Assembly: GCA_030737875.1 (NCBI GenBank)
Contig: CM060910.1
Location: 70,254,501 to 70,318,500, forward strand
Reading direction: 5' to 3'
Length of the DNA: 64,000 nucleotides
From: Allium sativum
Taxonomy: Eukaryota; Streptophyta; Magnoliopsida; Asparagales; Amaryllidaceae
Of the stretch, positions 13,190 through 26,298 are shown in pieces; position 1 is the stretch's first letter, and every line of letters starts with the position of its first letter. The translations under genes were made by a program, and so were the position numbers. Under the pieces are notes generated by a model. That model saw only the letters and a list, made by a program, of their open reading frames with translations, made no database searches and had not been told where the DNA came from.

Positions 13190-13308
13190 TCAACATACTG
13201 AATGACCCACCAAGAAGTTGGGATATTATGAGTTACTTTGCAAACTCGTCCCCAGAAGAAATTGAAAACGCTGTAAAGAAGAAAGAATGTGAACGAAGGA
13301 AACACTGA
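13190..13308 (+). pseudogene. Broken C-terminal coding tail cut by LARD-A
   Basis: Directly after the LARD-A 3' LTR an open frame reads 38 codons to TGA at 13306-13308. The peptide begins NILNDPPRSWDIMSYF and ends with a charged KKKECERRKH tail. The composition looks like protein rather than chance AT-rich DNA, and the AT-rich sequence after the stop resembles a 3' UTR. I do not recognise the family. The rest of the gene should lie left of the window, beyond the 5' LTR. It points toward the satellite and toward the Mutator-like transposase at 54.6-56.1 kb, so it could be a second gene of the same element. That last step is inference. Confidence 0.4.
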
Positions 13309-14039
13309 ATTGTTGATGTAGCGCCTGTTTTAATTCAATTTTAATTTGTTGTTTATATATTTAGTTGCTAATTGTAATTGAGTTTTTGTAATTTGAATTG
13401 ATGTTAAAGTAATGGTCGGACCTGGATGAAAAAATTGTGGTACAGACAGAATTGTACCTGTACAAATTTCATACCTACATGTTGTAAATTACTTTGTTTT
13501 AATTTCTATATAGTAGTTGAAGCTGAATTGATTGTGACTTGCTGTTTTAATGAAAATTCAGGTTGTGGCTTGTTGTTCATATTGGGTTATGTCTGATGCT
13601 TTTGTACAATAAGAATTTCGGGAGAATTGTTAGTTTATGGCAACTGTATAGTGGCTGTTTGAGATCTTTGTGATGGTTTGGTGGTTACTGTTATGTGTAT
13701 GGGTTGGGTTATGCGTATGTCTTTGAGATTGTGATGGTTTGTGAGTATTGTTATGTGTATGGATTAGGTTATGTCTGATGTTATGTGATGAAATGTATAA
13801 ATTAAAATGCTATAAACAAATAGCATTATTATAAAGAATTGTTTAGGCATACCAATCTAAAATAAAAATGAATTATTTAATTAAAATAACGATAAATGAA
13901 TCTACTGTATCCTAAATTAAAAATGCTATAACAAATAACATTTTTATAACTAATTGTTTATGCATATTAATCTAAAATAAAAATAAATTATTTAAACTAA
14001 ATAACCATAAATGAGTCTATAACCAAAATATTTCATTCA
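13309..14039 (+). other. AT-rich spacer with a tandem duplication and two palindromes
   Basis: No gene is visible. Around 13660-13790 the words GGTTATG and GTTATGTGTATGG recur. 13799-13908 and 13912-14025 are an imperfect tandem duplication of about 110 bp. Each unit begins with a palindrome of the AATGCTA...TAGCATT family (13806-13827; 13922-13942 with one mismatch). The same palindromes occur right of the satellite near the Mutator-like gene. Confidence 0.6.
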
Positions 14040-17000
14040 ACCGACCAAACCCAGAAACACAAACGACATTCAGACTCCAAGTTCAATCGGGTACGTATGG
14101 ATATAAAAGAAAACAATATTCAAAACCTAATCAGATACCCATGCAAATGAATATACACCAAACAATATAAACGATTGTAAAGGACAACAAAATTCAAACC
14201 TAAGCTAGTACATAAGAGATTCAAATGACAGCAGGACTCAACCCTAAGCGAGCACCTTTAAAAACCAATTTATACCGAGAACATATTAGTTAATCGAACA
14301 ATAAAAATGATTGTAAAGGACGACCAGATTCAAACCTAAGCAAGTACATACGAAACTCAAAGGACGGTCGGACTCAACCCTAAGCAGAAACCTCTAAAAA
14401 CCAATTTATACCGAAGACATATTGGTTAATCGAACAATATAAACAATTGTAAAGGACATCCAGATTTAAACCTAAGCAGGTACTTACGAGACTCAAAGGA
14501 CGGTCAGAGTCAAGCATGGTCATCTACTTTTGAAAACGAAACTATACTGGAAACAAATTGGTTAACCGAACAGTTTAGATGACTGTAAAGGACATCCGGA
14601 CTCAAACCTAAGCGAGTATTTACGACATTCAAAGGACGGCTGAACTCAAGCTTGGTTGGGTACCTTTGATAACCAATCTATACCGGAAATATATTGGTTG
14701 ATCGAACAATATAATTAATTTTAAAGCACGACTAGATTCAAACCTAAGCGAGTACTTAAGAGATTCAAAAGATTGCTGGACTTAAGCCTAAACTGGTACC
14801 TTTGGCATATCTAGACGCAAGGCCTAATCGGGTCGTTCAACAACGATTCTACACCCAGTAAGAATTGTTTAACCAAGTGTGTACCAATGACACGTAAAAT
14901 ACATCCGGACACAAGGCCTAATCGGGTACCTATGACACATAAAAGACCTCTGGAAGCAAGGCTTAATTGGGTACTCCAGCAACGATTCTGCACCCAGTAA
15001 GGATTGCTTAACTGAGCGGGTACATATGACATGTACAAGACATTCGGACACAAGGCATAATCGGGTACCTATGACACGTAAAAAGCTTCTGGACGCAAGG
15101 CCTAATTAGGTCGTTCAGCAACAATTCTGCATCCAGTAAGGATTGTTTAATCGAGCGGGTACTAATGACACGTAAAACACATCTGAACACAAGGCCTAAT
15201 CGGGTACCTATGACACGTAAAAGGCTTGTGGACGCAAGGCTTAATCGGGTACTCCAGCAATGATTCTGCACCTAGTAGGGATTGTTTAACCGAGCGGGTA
15301 CCCATGACACGTAAAATATATTCGAACACAAGGCCTAATCGGGTACCAATGACACGTAAAAGATATTAGGACACAAGGCCTAATCGGGTACCTATGACAC
15401 GTAAAAAGCTTCCAAACGCAAGGCCTAATCGGGTCGTTCAGCAACGATTCTGCATCATTAAGGATTGCTTAACCGAATGGGTATAATGACACGTAAAACG
15501 ATCCAGACACAAGGCCTAATCAGATACCTTTGATACGTAAAATACTTTTTGGATGCAAGGCTTAATCGGGTTCTACAGCAATGATTCTACACCCAGTAGG
15601 GATTGTTTAACCGAGCAGGTACCCATGACACGTAAAAGACATTTAGACACAAGGCCTAATTGGGTACATATGACGCATAAAAACTTCCGAACGCGAGGCC
15701 TAATCGGGTCGTTTAGCAATGATTCTGCACCCAGTATGGATTGTTTAACCGAGCAGGAATCAATGACATGTAAAACACATCCGGACACAAGGATTAATCG
15801 TGTAACTATGACATGTAAAAGACTTCTAGACGCAAGGCTTAATCGGGTCATCCAGCAACAATTCTGCACCCAGTAGGGATTGCTTAACCGAGCTGGTATG
15901 TATGACACTTAAAAGACATTAGGACACAAGGACTAATCGGATACCTATGACACGTAAAAAGCTTTTGGATGCAAAGCCTAATCGGGTCGTTCAGCAACAA
16001 TTCTCCATCCAGTAAGGACTGTTTAACCGAGCGGTTACCAATGACACGTAAAACTCATCCGAACACAAGACCTAATCGGTTATCTATGACACGTAAAAGA
16101 CTTCTGGATCAAGGTTTAATCGGATACTCAAGCAATGATTCTGCACCCAATAGGGATTGTTTAACCCAGCGGGTACCCATGACACGTAAAACATATTCGG
16201 ATACAAGGCCTAATCGGGTACCTATGACACGTAAAAAGCTTCCAGAGCAAGGCCTAATTGGGTCGTTCAGCAATGATTCTGCACCCAGTAAGGATTGTTT
16301 AACCGAGCAGGTACCATGACACATAAAACACATCCGAACACAAGGCCTAATCGGGTAAAAGACTTCTGGATGCAAGGCTTAATTAGGTAATCCAACAATG
16401 ATTCTGCACCTAGTAGGGATTGTTTAACCGAGCGAGTACCCATGACACATAAAACATATTCCGACACAAGGCCTAATTGGGTACCTATGACACAAAAAAA
16501 ACATCCGGATGCAAGGCCTAATCAGGTCGTTCAGCAACGATTCTGCACCTAGTATGGATTGTTTCACCATGCAGTAAATCAATGACATATAAAACAAATC
16601 CGGACACAAGCCCTAATCGCGTACCTATGACACGTAAAAGGCTTCTAGATGCAAGGCTCAGTCGGGTACTTCAGCAATGATTCTGCACCCAGTAAGGATT
16701 ACTTAACCGAGCAGGTATATATGACACGTAAAAGACATTCGAACACAAGGCCTAATCAGGTACCTATGACACGTAAAAAGCTTCCGTACGCATGGTCTAA
16801 TCGGGTCGTTCAGCAACAATTCTGCATCCAGTAAGGATTGTTTAACCGAGCAGGTGCCAATGACACGTAAAACACATCTGAACACAAGGCCTAATCGAGT
16901 ACCTATGACTCGTAAAAGACTTCTGGATGCAAGGCTTAATCGGGTACTCTAGCAACGATTCTGCACCCAATAGGGATTGTTTAACCGAGCGGGTACCCAT

Positions 17001-19646
17001 GACACGTAAAGCAAATTCGGGCACAAGACCTAATCGGGAACCAATGACACGTAAAAAGCTTCCAGACGCAAGGCCTAATCGGGTCGTTCAGCAACGATTC
17101 TGCACCCAGTAAGGATTGTTTAACCGAGCGGGTACAATGACACATAAAACACATCCAGACACAAGGCCTAATCGGGTACCTATGACACGCAAAAGACTTC
17201 TGGATGCAAGGCTTAATCGGGTACTCCAGCAACGATTCTGCACCTAGTAGGGATTGTTTAACCGAGCAGGTACCCATGACACGTAATAGACGTTCAGACA
17301 TAAGGCCTAATTGGGTACATATGACATGTAAAAAACTTCAGAATGCAAGGCCTAATCGAGTCGTTCAACAATGATTCTGCACCCATTATGGATTGTTTAA
17401 CCGAGCAGGAATCAATGACACATAAAACTCATCCGGACACAAGGCTTAATCGGGTACCTATGACACGTAAAAGACTTCCGGATGCAAGGCTTAACCGGGT
17501 ACTCCATCAATGATTCTGCACCCAATAGGGATTGCTTAACCGAGCAAGTATATATAACATGTAAAAGACATTCGGACACAAGGCTTAATCGAGTACCTAT
17601 GACACGTAAAAAGCTTCCGGACACAAAGCCTAATCGGGTCGTTCAGCAACAATTCTTCATCCAGTAAGGATTGTTTAACCGAGCGGGCACCAATGACACG
17701 TAAAAAAACATCCGAAAACAGGACCTAATTGGGTACCTATGACACGTAAAAGACTTTTGGATGAAAAGCTTAATCGGGCACTCAAGCAACGATTCTGCAC
17801 CCAATAGGGATTGTTTAACCGAGTGGGACGCGTAAAACATATTCAGACACAAGGCTTAATCGGGTACCTATGACACATAAAAAGCTTCAGTCGCAAGGCC
17901 TTATCGGGTCGTTCAACAACGATTCTGCACCCAGTAAGGATTGTTTAACCGAGCAGGTACAATGACACGTAAAACACATTCGGACACAAGGCCTAATCGG
18001 GTATATATGACATGTAAAAGACTTCTGGATGCAAGTCTTAATCAGGTACTCCAGCAATGATTCTGCACCGAGTAGGGATTGTTTAACTGAGAGGGTATCC
18101 ATGACACATAAAAGACATTAAGACAAAAGGTCTAACTGGGTACATATGACACATAAAAAACTTTCGGATGTAAGGACTAATCGGGTCGTTCAGCAACGAT
18201 TCCGCACCCAGTATGGATTTTTTAACCGAGCAAGAATCAATGATACGTAAAACACATCCGGACACAAGGATTAATCAGGTACCTCTGACACGTAAAAGAC
18301 TTCTGGATGAGAGGCATAATCGGGTACTCCAGCAATGATTCTGCACCCAGTAAGGATTGCTCAACCGAGCAGGTATATATGACACGCAAAAGACATTCAG
18401 ATACAAGGCCGAATCGGGTACCTATGACACGTACAAAGCTTTCGGACGCAAGGTCTAATCGAGTCATTCAGCAACAATTCTGCATCCAGCAAGGATTATT
18501 TAACCGAGCGGGTACCAATGACACATAAAACACATCTGAACACAAGGCCTAATCGGGTACCTATGACACATAAAAGACTTCTGGATGCAAGGCTTAATCA
18601 GGTACTCCAGCAACGATTTTGCATCCAGTAGGGATTGCTTAACCGAGCAGGTAAATATGACATGTAAAAGAAATTCGGACACAAGGCATAATCAGGTACC
18701 TATGACACATAAAAAGCTTCCGGAAGAAAGACCTAATCGGGTCATTCAGCAACAATTCTGCACCCAGTAAGGATTGTTTAACCGAGCGGGTACCAATGAC
18801 ACGTAAAACACATCCGAACACAAGGCCTAATCGGGTACGTATGACACGTAAAAGACTTCTGGATGCAAGGCCTAATCGGGTACTTCAGCAATGATTCTGC
18901 ACTAAGTAGGGATTGTTTAACTGAGCGGGTACCCTTGACACGTAAAAGACATTCAGACACAAGGCCTAATCAGGTATCTATGACACGTAAAAAGCTTCCG
19001 GACGCAAGGCTACTCGGTTCATTTAGTAACGATTCTGCACCCATTATGGATTGTTTAACTGAGCAGGTATCTATGACACGTAAAACACATTCGAACACAA
19101 GGCCTAATCGAGCACCTATGACACGTAAAAGACTTCTAGATGCAAGGCTTAATCGGGAACTCCAACAACGATTCTGCACCTAGTAGGGATTGTTTAACCG
19201 AGCGGGTACCCATGACACGTAAAAGACATTCGGACACAAGTCCAAATTAGGCACCTATGACATGTAAAATACTTCCGGACTTGGGTACCGATGACACATA
19301 AACGACATTCGGACGCAGGGCCTAATCGGATACTCCAGCAACGATTCTGCATGCAGTACGGATTGTTTAACTGAGCGGGTACCAATGATACATAAAACAC
19401 ATCCACACACAAGGCCTAATTGGGTCCTATGACACGTAAAAGACTTCCGAACGCAAGGCCTTATTGGGTACTCTAGCAACAATTGTACAACCAATAGGGA
19501 TTGTTTAACCGAGTAGGTACCATTGACACGTAAAACACATTCGGGCATAAGGCCTAACTGTGTACCTATGACATGTAAAAGGCTTACGAACACAAGGCTT
19601 AATCGGGTAGTCCAGCAACGATTCTGCACTCAGTAGGGACTGTTTA
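14040..19646 (+). repeat. Satellite array, about 140-bp monomer made of three ~46-bp units
   Basis: The landmark ATTCTGCACCCAGTA recurs about every 140 bases from 14846 on. Within a monomer, two units share GGGTACC, ATGACACGTAAAA and ACAAGGCCTAATC; the third is diverged (CAGCAACGATTCTGCACCC, then GATTGTTTAACCGAGC). Two monomer types alternate, one with AAGCTTCC and GGTCGTTCAGC, one with GACTTCTGG and GGTACTCCAGC, giving a higher-order unit of about 280 bp. The first 700 bases (14040-14800) are clearly diverged versions, as expected at an array edge. Many open frames of 60-137 codons on both strands arise from the repeat and encode no recognisable domain. The array is broken at 19646 by the LTR-C insertion and resumes at 53454. 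Confidence 0.92.
15315..15425 (+). repeat. Extra 46-bp unit inside one satellite monomer
   Basis: Here three successive GGGTACC-type units appear instead of two, raising the landmark spacing from about 140 to about 185 bases. This is direct evidence that 46 bp is the unit of unequal exchange. Confidence 0.75.
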
Positions 19647-20742
19647 TGTAACAACCCGGAAAATCAAAACCAATTTAAAAATTTTATTTTGGCTATTTTA
19701 GTGAATTTTGATTATTTAAAATGATTTATTTTAAACAATAATGACTAGAAATTTATTTTGAATAGAATTAGAACGTATAAATTTATTTAAATCGAAGTGT
19801 GAATATAAATATTTATTTTAATTATGAAAGGTATTGGAAATGGTGCGGTAGTTTGAAATTTTGATTTCAAAGTACAAACGAATGTACAGGATTCAAAATA
19901 AACCGGATTTTAGTAAAACCAGAAATATTTTAATCTGTTTGAAAATATCTTTCCAACGATGTGAAAAAATCATATTTCATAATGAGAATAAAAAGTTATG
20001 TCCAGTTGAAAATTCAGAAAAGTCGCTATGGAATTTATATATCTATATATAGCCCTTAAAAAAGCCATTTTGCAAACGACCTCCATTTTCGATGAGGCCA
20101 CTTTTGTTGGATCCGGAATGTCAAATTATTGCTAGATTCCAATTTTCATAATTTTTGGAATTAATATGTGAGCGTGGTAAATTTAAACGTGTTTGCTCAA
20201 TTTAGTTTGAATTTAATCGACTCGAAAATGACCATTTTTCAAACGTTCTCCAAATTCGACGAAACCAGTTTTGTTAGCACCGTATCATCTAAACATAGCC
20301 AGATTTATTTTTCTGGAATTTTTGGAGTCAGTATGTGGTCCTGGTAAATTAAAATGTACGTTTAAATTAAATATACACTGATTTATATTTTAATTTAAAC
20401 GAAAAATGATCGAAATAGTTGAATTGGCTTACGAAACATATCCCATTGTGTTTTGAATATGGGTAATTAGCTAGAGGCGACAGTCGTTGGGTTCGATTTG
20501 GAGTTTGAATGGAGAATTCACTTTTTAGAAGAAAAAAATTAATTAAATAATATATATATATGCCCTAACCCTAGAATTCATTCAGAAAATAAAATGCGCA
20601 CCTTTCTCAGATAGACCCATCGCCCCCTTCTCAACAGCCGCTCCATGTCGTTCAGCCTCCACCGTCGCCCTAGTCCGACGCGCCGCCACCCAGAAGCCAG
20701 CCGCCACCCCTCCTAACCCCCTCCTCCTTCCTCCGCTCCTCC
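19647..20742 (+). repeat. LTR-C, piece 1
   Basis: This is the 5' part of LTR-C. It carries a TATA-rich run at about 20549-20562, then a C-rich leader-like stretch (20590-20742) into which Tekay inserted. A block around 19880-20040 resembles the LARD-A LTR start (about 6660-6850) and also 38300-38540 in LTR-C piece 2. No gene is visible. Confidence 0.75.
20549..20562 (+). promoter_or_regulatory. Candidate LTR-C promoter TATA run
   Basis: An AATATATATATATG run is followed within 30 bases by CCCTAACCCTAG and a C-rich leader. That leader continues across the Tekay insertion to a GTAAGT-type donor near 36530. Promoter role is inferred from order only. Confidence 0.3.
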
Positions 20743-23700
20743 TGTAGTAACCCTAGAACATCACCCTAAAAATAATATTAGGCAATGATGATTTTTATTT
20801 GTGAATGAGCATGAAGCACATATAAAAATGAGTATATACATGTGCAAGCGGTGTAGGGCACACAAAGAGTAACATGTACACATGAATTATAAAATAGGAA
20901 AACTAGTTGCTTATAATTGCCATTTGAATTGCTTATTGAGTTTAATAAATTTGTGAAACCTGCATATGTATGAATGGCCTTTTATGCTTTAATTATACAT
21001 ATAGAACAACGGCCAAATAAATCTTCACATACCTAATTATGGAAATGGATAAGACACACCCTTGAAAGGCATGACAAAAATAAATCATGCAGGAAACATG
21101 ACAAAAGGGGTAAGGGTAGGAATTTAAATTAATTGATTTAACCAAAAAGTAAAAGGTATGGAGCCGTAGGGTATGGTTTATTTCTAGGGGAATAAAAAGT
21201 AAAATGGGTATAACATTGGGTGCTTTATTATGAGCAGCCTGTAAATTTCCATAAGCGGGCAAAAATGACATTTAAATAGTGTAGAAACCGTAGTTTATCT
21301 GCTATAAAATCCTTAGGCTTGGTAGCTACCCAACCTTGCTGAATAAAAGAAAACTCTAAGCAAATAGTAGCAGCAAGGATCTAGGAGCTCGAGCCATCAT
21401 CAAGTATTTAAAAAGGAAACATTTTTGTGAGTATACACTATTTTTATGGCATTAAGCCCTTCAAGGCAGCATTTCTATTTTTATGAAAATGCATAGTAAT
21501 ATTTAAGAAAGGATTTTTGCATGGTTTTATGTTATTGTTGAAATACACATAACTATTTATATGAAAGTGATACAAAACAGATTGTTGAGAGGTAGGATTT
21601 GATGGGGGTGTAAGGCAGTATGGACAAGGGGGTCTCATGCTTGTGTTTGCACCTATATTCAAAATAAAGAAGAACAGAGTGTTGAGACTATTGCTTATCT
21701 TCTTTATTGATTTTCTCTGGTAACTTATTTGCATAAAAAAAGAGTTATCCAGAGATTATAAGGTCTGAAGGTACCCAAAACCTTTAATCATATGCTCTCA
21801 ACAATATATGGTCAAGAAATAGATTTTATAAAAAGAATTTATGACCTCTGTAAATTTATTTGAGTGATTATATGATGATTGTATGAGTGATGTATGAAGT
21901 CCAAATTATATTGGGCATGGATGATTTATACTGTATTCATGAGACGCTTATTGTTGAAAGATTTTTGTTACATATATATCTTGAAAGTATATTAATCTGT
22001 GGGTGACCCTGAGTAGAAAAAGGGGGTAACATGATAAAAAGGAGACAACAGATTAATAATAAAATGATTCAATAAATTAATGGAGCTGGTATGGTTAGTA
22101 TGATCACAAGTTACACTGATATGTCTGGTTTGCAAGTGGGTAAATCCAGGCATACACATGGCATGTTTATGCCCTGAGGCCTTTGTGTGAAGGGTTAACA
22201 GGTAGGAGGTCCCCCACAGTGTGTACATTAGTGTTCAGTGTAAGGGAAAAGCTCAAGACAAGAAAAACATAAAAATCTGGTTAAGAAAATGGTGATTGGG
22301 GGTAGAGGGAATACTATTTGATGATGTTAAAAAAAATGTTTTAACATATAAACAGAGGTAACTGCCTATGTTTTTATACAGGGATTGAATGAACACTACT
22401 TATGAATAGTTAAGTTGCATGTATGTGTGATTTATAAGAAAGGGATTTCATAAGAGAAATTATATCAATTTTGGAATAATAATGGGTAAAAGCATATTGA
22501 GATTTATGTATATACAGACATTAGTTTTCATATGTATTTACTTACTAAATATAGTATCAGATTCACATGATTATAAGTATCTGTTTATATAAAAATAGTT
22601 ATATTCATACCAAACATTATGTTTGACCTTGTTTGCTTATTTGCAAATGGGGGTGTCCCAATTCAATGGGGCAGTCTCTGTTGCGTCTGCAGGTAATGTG
22701 GAGGGTAATTAGAGGAAGTTAGAAAGAATTCTGGACTCCTGAAGTGCTTTGCTAATTTTACCTATGAAGTTTGATTTAAGAAAGTACTAAGTTAGAAGCA
22801 ATATTTAGTTTAAGTGTTTGCATCTTTTATTAATGTATTTGCTACTTGTAATAGCTGAACTTAAGTAGCTATCAGGTTAAATCTGTGTGGAAGTGAACTG
22901 TTTGGGTTATATTAGCTTAGTTGAATTTGTTATAACTGAATGTGAATAAATATATGTAGCAAGCATATAGATGTTATTCTTGAATTTGTATAATATGGCA
23001 AGGCATGAACCAGAATTGCTAAGAGTACTTGTTTAAAGAGAGGCCAAAGCAAAAAGCCATAGTGCACCATGTATTGTTGCTGATACATGTATTGAATAAT
23101 TTCATGTATGAGTGAAATCATGGAAATGCACAAGGTAATATGGCTGTGTGTTTGCTTCCTTTAAATGGTCTAGCACCCAGCACATAAACAATAAAAGGTC
23201 ATGCTTTGAAATATTAATGATGTTCAGTGAAAACATCTTGTTTAGAAACAAGAGATGGTAGGCATACACAAAGAATTCACACTAGTTATTGGGTAAAACC
23301 CAAAACCTGTACATACATAAGTTAAAGGTAGAAACACATTCATTGGACATGTATGACAACCAGTTTAACTTGAGCATGTATGCACATCAAATTATATATA
23401 TCTGGTTACCTTGACTATACAACCAAAATGTGCCTGTGTATATATATCATTTAACTGATTATTAGAATTTTCTTTACTGATTATAAGTGAATGAATGTCT
23501 TACTTGTTTGCTTGAATGTCCCGTCCATTTTGTTAGCTGTATTAATATAAAGGAGACATATGTGGTATTTATTCTCCTTTATGTTGAACATCTAAATCTC
23601 TGATATCTTTAATAAGGAATTTTATTTTGAAAAAAAAATACCTTAAGCATACACTGATATGTATATATCAGTAATTGATGGATCCTGGAATGGAAAAAAA

Positions 23701-23791
23701 AATCAGAAATCCCCAAATAAAGAAACCCTAGCCAGAGAAGAACCCCAGGATCTATTTGATTTTATATGAAATTGATAGAGGGGTTCTCTCA
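20743..23791 (+). repeat. Tekay 5' LTR
   Basis: It starts TGTAGTAACCC after target duplication CCTCC and ends GGTTCTCTCA just before the primer site. It is collinear with 33300-36381. It has a TATA box at 21302 and no coding sequence. Confidence 0.93.
21302..21310 (+). promoter_or_regulatory. TATA box of Tekay 5' LTR
   Basis: CTATAAAAT sits about 560 bases into the LTR, followed about 35 bases later by an AATAAA word. It is conserved at 33859-33867 in the 3' LTR. It probably drives the element transcript. Confidence 0.5.
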
Positions 23792-23793
23792 GT

Positions 23794-23805
23794 TGGTATC
23801 AGAGC
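23794..23805 (+). promoter_or_regulatory. Tekay primer binding site (initiator tRNA-Met)
   Basis: TGGTATCAGAGC follows the LTR end after two bases. It is identical in core to the primer sites of LARD-A and LARD-D. 23806-23951 is an untranslated leader. Confidence 0.92.
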
Positions 23806-23951
23806 TGTGTTGAGAAATGATACAGCTGCATGTATTTGAGTAATAATGTGAGGAATTGAAGAATTGTCTGAATAGAATAAATAACAAACTTAAATAAGAA
23901 CCACTAAAAAAAACCTTTTGCTAATCTATTAATGATTGTTCATAGACCACC

Positions 23952-25340
23952 ATGGTAGGACCAAGACCTCCAGCTCCTGCACCTCAGATGGTGAATATGC
24001 AAGACTTTGTGCAGGCATTGAGAGAGGGAGTGAATCCAAGACACAATAATCCACATGAAGAATTGTCCAAGCTGTTAAAAACCTACACCCACCTTGGAGG
24101 CAAAAGCTTTGAAGGAACTGAAGGGGTTATGGGGGTTCATACTTGGATAAGAACATTGGAAAGGATTTTCAATGATATGCAGGTAGATGATCAAAGAAAG
24201 AGGCAAATTGCTTCCAGGCAGTTAAGAGGAGCAGCCTTGGATTGGTGGGAAGTAATTATAGCAGGAAGACCAGAAAATGAGATAACATGGGATCAATTCA
24301 AGGAGATGCTGGAGGCAAGATTTGTACCTGCATCAGCAAAAGCATTTTTGCTAGAAGAATTTATTAGACTGAGGCAAGGGGGCATGAGTGTCACAGAATA
24401 CACTCAAAAGTTTGAAAGCTTGTCTAAGTACGGACAAATGCTAGTTGCTGATGAAACTTCCAAGAATGGTAGGTACATACAAGGATTGAATGCAGGCTTG
24501 AGTAGAGCAATGCTGCCCTATATTGAGAAAACTTTTGACCAAGTACTGAATTTGACTCTAAGTTTTGAACAACATGATAATACCAGAGAGAAATATAGGA
24601 GCATGAAGAATAACAAAAAGGGGAATAACAGATTTCAACCATATGACAAGAAGAAAACTGAAGCAACAGATAAAAAGAAATCTGAGACTCATACTGCAAC
24701 AGAAGGTAAGAAGAAACTCATATGTTATAACTGTGGCAAAGAGGGACATATTAAATCCAAGTGCCAAGCAGGACAAGTTGCGCCTTTCACGTGTTTTACT
24801 TGTGGAAAGGAAGGACATATGAGGAGGAACTGCCTTGAGAACAAACAGGGAAGGGTAGGGGCCATAGATGGAAAAGGCAAATCAGTGGTTAGCTCAAACA
24901 ATGAAGTGCAAGGACAAGTGGAAGGTATACTATTTATTAAACAAATACCAGTAAATGTGATATATAACACTGGAGCCACACATTCACTAATTTCCTCTGA
25001 TGTAGTACAACAATTAAAATTTACTTGTATAATAGTTAATAAAACCCTATATATAACAAGTCCAGTGGGTAGCTCATGTGAGCTAGAAATGATGTGCCAA
25101 CAAGTAGAGTTAAAAATTGGTGAAAGCCTTTTTACTGCTGATTTATTTGTGTTGAATTACCCGGGTATAGGGGTCATACTTAGGGTAGATTGGTTGAAAA
25201 AGTATAAGGCTATCATCAATTTAGAAAATTCTATTATTTCTTTAAAAATTACTGGGGGTAAAAGGGTGTCAATTTGGTGTGAAACAAGTAAAGAAAAGGG
25301 GTTTAAATGTGTTGATGCATTGGGAATAAAGGAACCATAG
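23952..25340 (+). pseudogene. gag-pr: Tekay gag and protease, 462 codons, with altered protease active site
   Basis: Residues about 40-220 match the Ty3/gypsy Gag capsid fold by pattern (GAALDWWE, then ITWDQFKEML, then a VTEYTQKF stretch). A lysine-rich linker follows, then two CCHC zinc knuckles at about 24723-24764 (CYNCGKEGHIKSKC) and 24798-24839 (CFTCGKEGHMRRNC), which would package RNA. The protease follows, but its catalytic D-T/S-G-A appears as NTGA (about 24965-24976), so the aspartate is lost and the enzyme should be inactive. Translation stops at TAG 25338-25340. In intact relatives the frame continues into pol, so this stop is probably a mutation. The ATG in CACCATGGTAGG (23952) has good context and lies about 150 bases past the primer site. 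Confidence 0.9.
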
Positions 25341-26298
25341 GTACTATTAGAACAAGTGCCTGTAGCCAATGAATACCCAGATGTGTTTGATGAAGTAAAG
25401 GGGTACGTCACCACAGGCCAGTTGTATTTCAAATAAGGTTGGTCCCTGGTGCAAGCCCTATAATAAAGAAACCCACAAGGATGGGGCCTAAGGAGTTAAC
25501 TGAGTTGAAAAAGCAATTGCAGGAATTAGAGAATAAAGGGTTTATAAGGCCAAGCTGCTCATGTTGGGGGTCACCTGTAGTCTTTGTTAGGAAGCATGAT
25601 GGTACACTGAGAATGTGTATAGATTATAGAGAACTTAACAAAGTCACAATAAAGAACAAATACCCATTACCAAGAATAGATGACCTTTTTGATCAATTAA
25701 GTGGTGATAAAATATTTTCTAGATTGGACTTAGCATCTGGTTTCCATCAAATGAAGGTGGAAGAGGAGAGCATAAAGTATACAGCTTTTAATACAAGGTA
25801 TGGGCTATATGAGTTTTTGGTTATACCTTTTGGACTTACAAATGCTCCCTCATATTTTTTAGATTTAATGAATAGAATGTTTAAAGATTATTTAGATATA
25901 TTTGTGTTGATTTTTATAGATGATATCCTAATATACTCTAAGACAAAAGAGGAGCATAGTCAACACTTACATTTAGTGTTGGGTAGATTGAGAAAATTTG
26001 ATCTTAAAGCAAAATTTTCCAAATGTACTTTTTGGAAAGAGGAGGTTAGTTTCTTAGGTCACATTGTCTCTAGGCAAGGGATTTCAGTGGACCCAAGTAA
26101 AGTAATGGCGGTGCAAGCTTGGAAGAGGCCTAGGACAGTGACTGATGTGAGATCATTCATGGGCATGGCTGGATATTATAGAAGATTTATAAAGGATTTT
26201 GCAAAGATTGCCATTCCTCTCACCCAATTAACCAGGAAAGACTATCTATTCATTTGGACAGAGAAGTGTGAAGAAGCATTCATGAAATTGAAGGAAGC
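25341..26298 (+). pseudogene. pol: Tekay reverse transcriptase, interrupted by LTR-B
   Basis: After the gag-protease stop, conserved linker residues (EYPDVFDEV) continue in the gag frame. The frame then shifts near 25400 and stays open through the reverse transcriptase. Visible blocks are [33 protein letters not shown], the catalytic FIDD at 25913-25924 and [14 protein letters not shown] replaces the commoner YVDD or FIDD-type centre but keeps both aspartates. The reading ends in the connection to RNase H ([10 protein letters not shown]), where LTR-B entered at target GAAGC. A chance ATG-less frame running on into LTR-B is not real coding. Confidence 0.93.

Noticed and set aside
15553..19629. 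Many open frames of 60-124 codons on both strands of the satellite
   Set aside because: They repeat with the monomer, appear on both strands, start at arbitrary ATGs and show no domain or codon bias. They result from few stops in the repeat unit.
14040..19646. CRISPR-like array
   Set aside because: Repeats are head-to-tail without unique spacers and the context is plant nuclear DNA.
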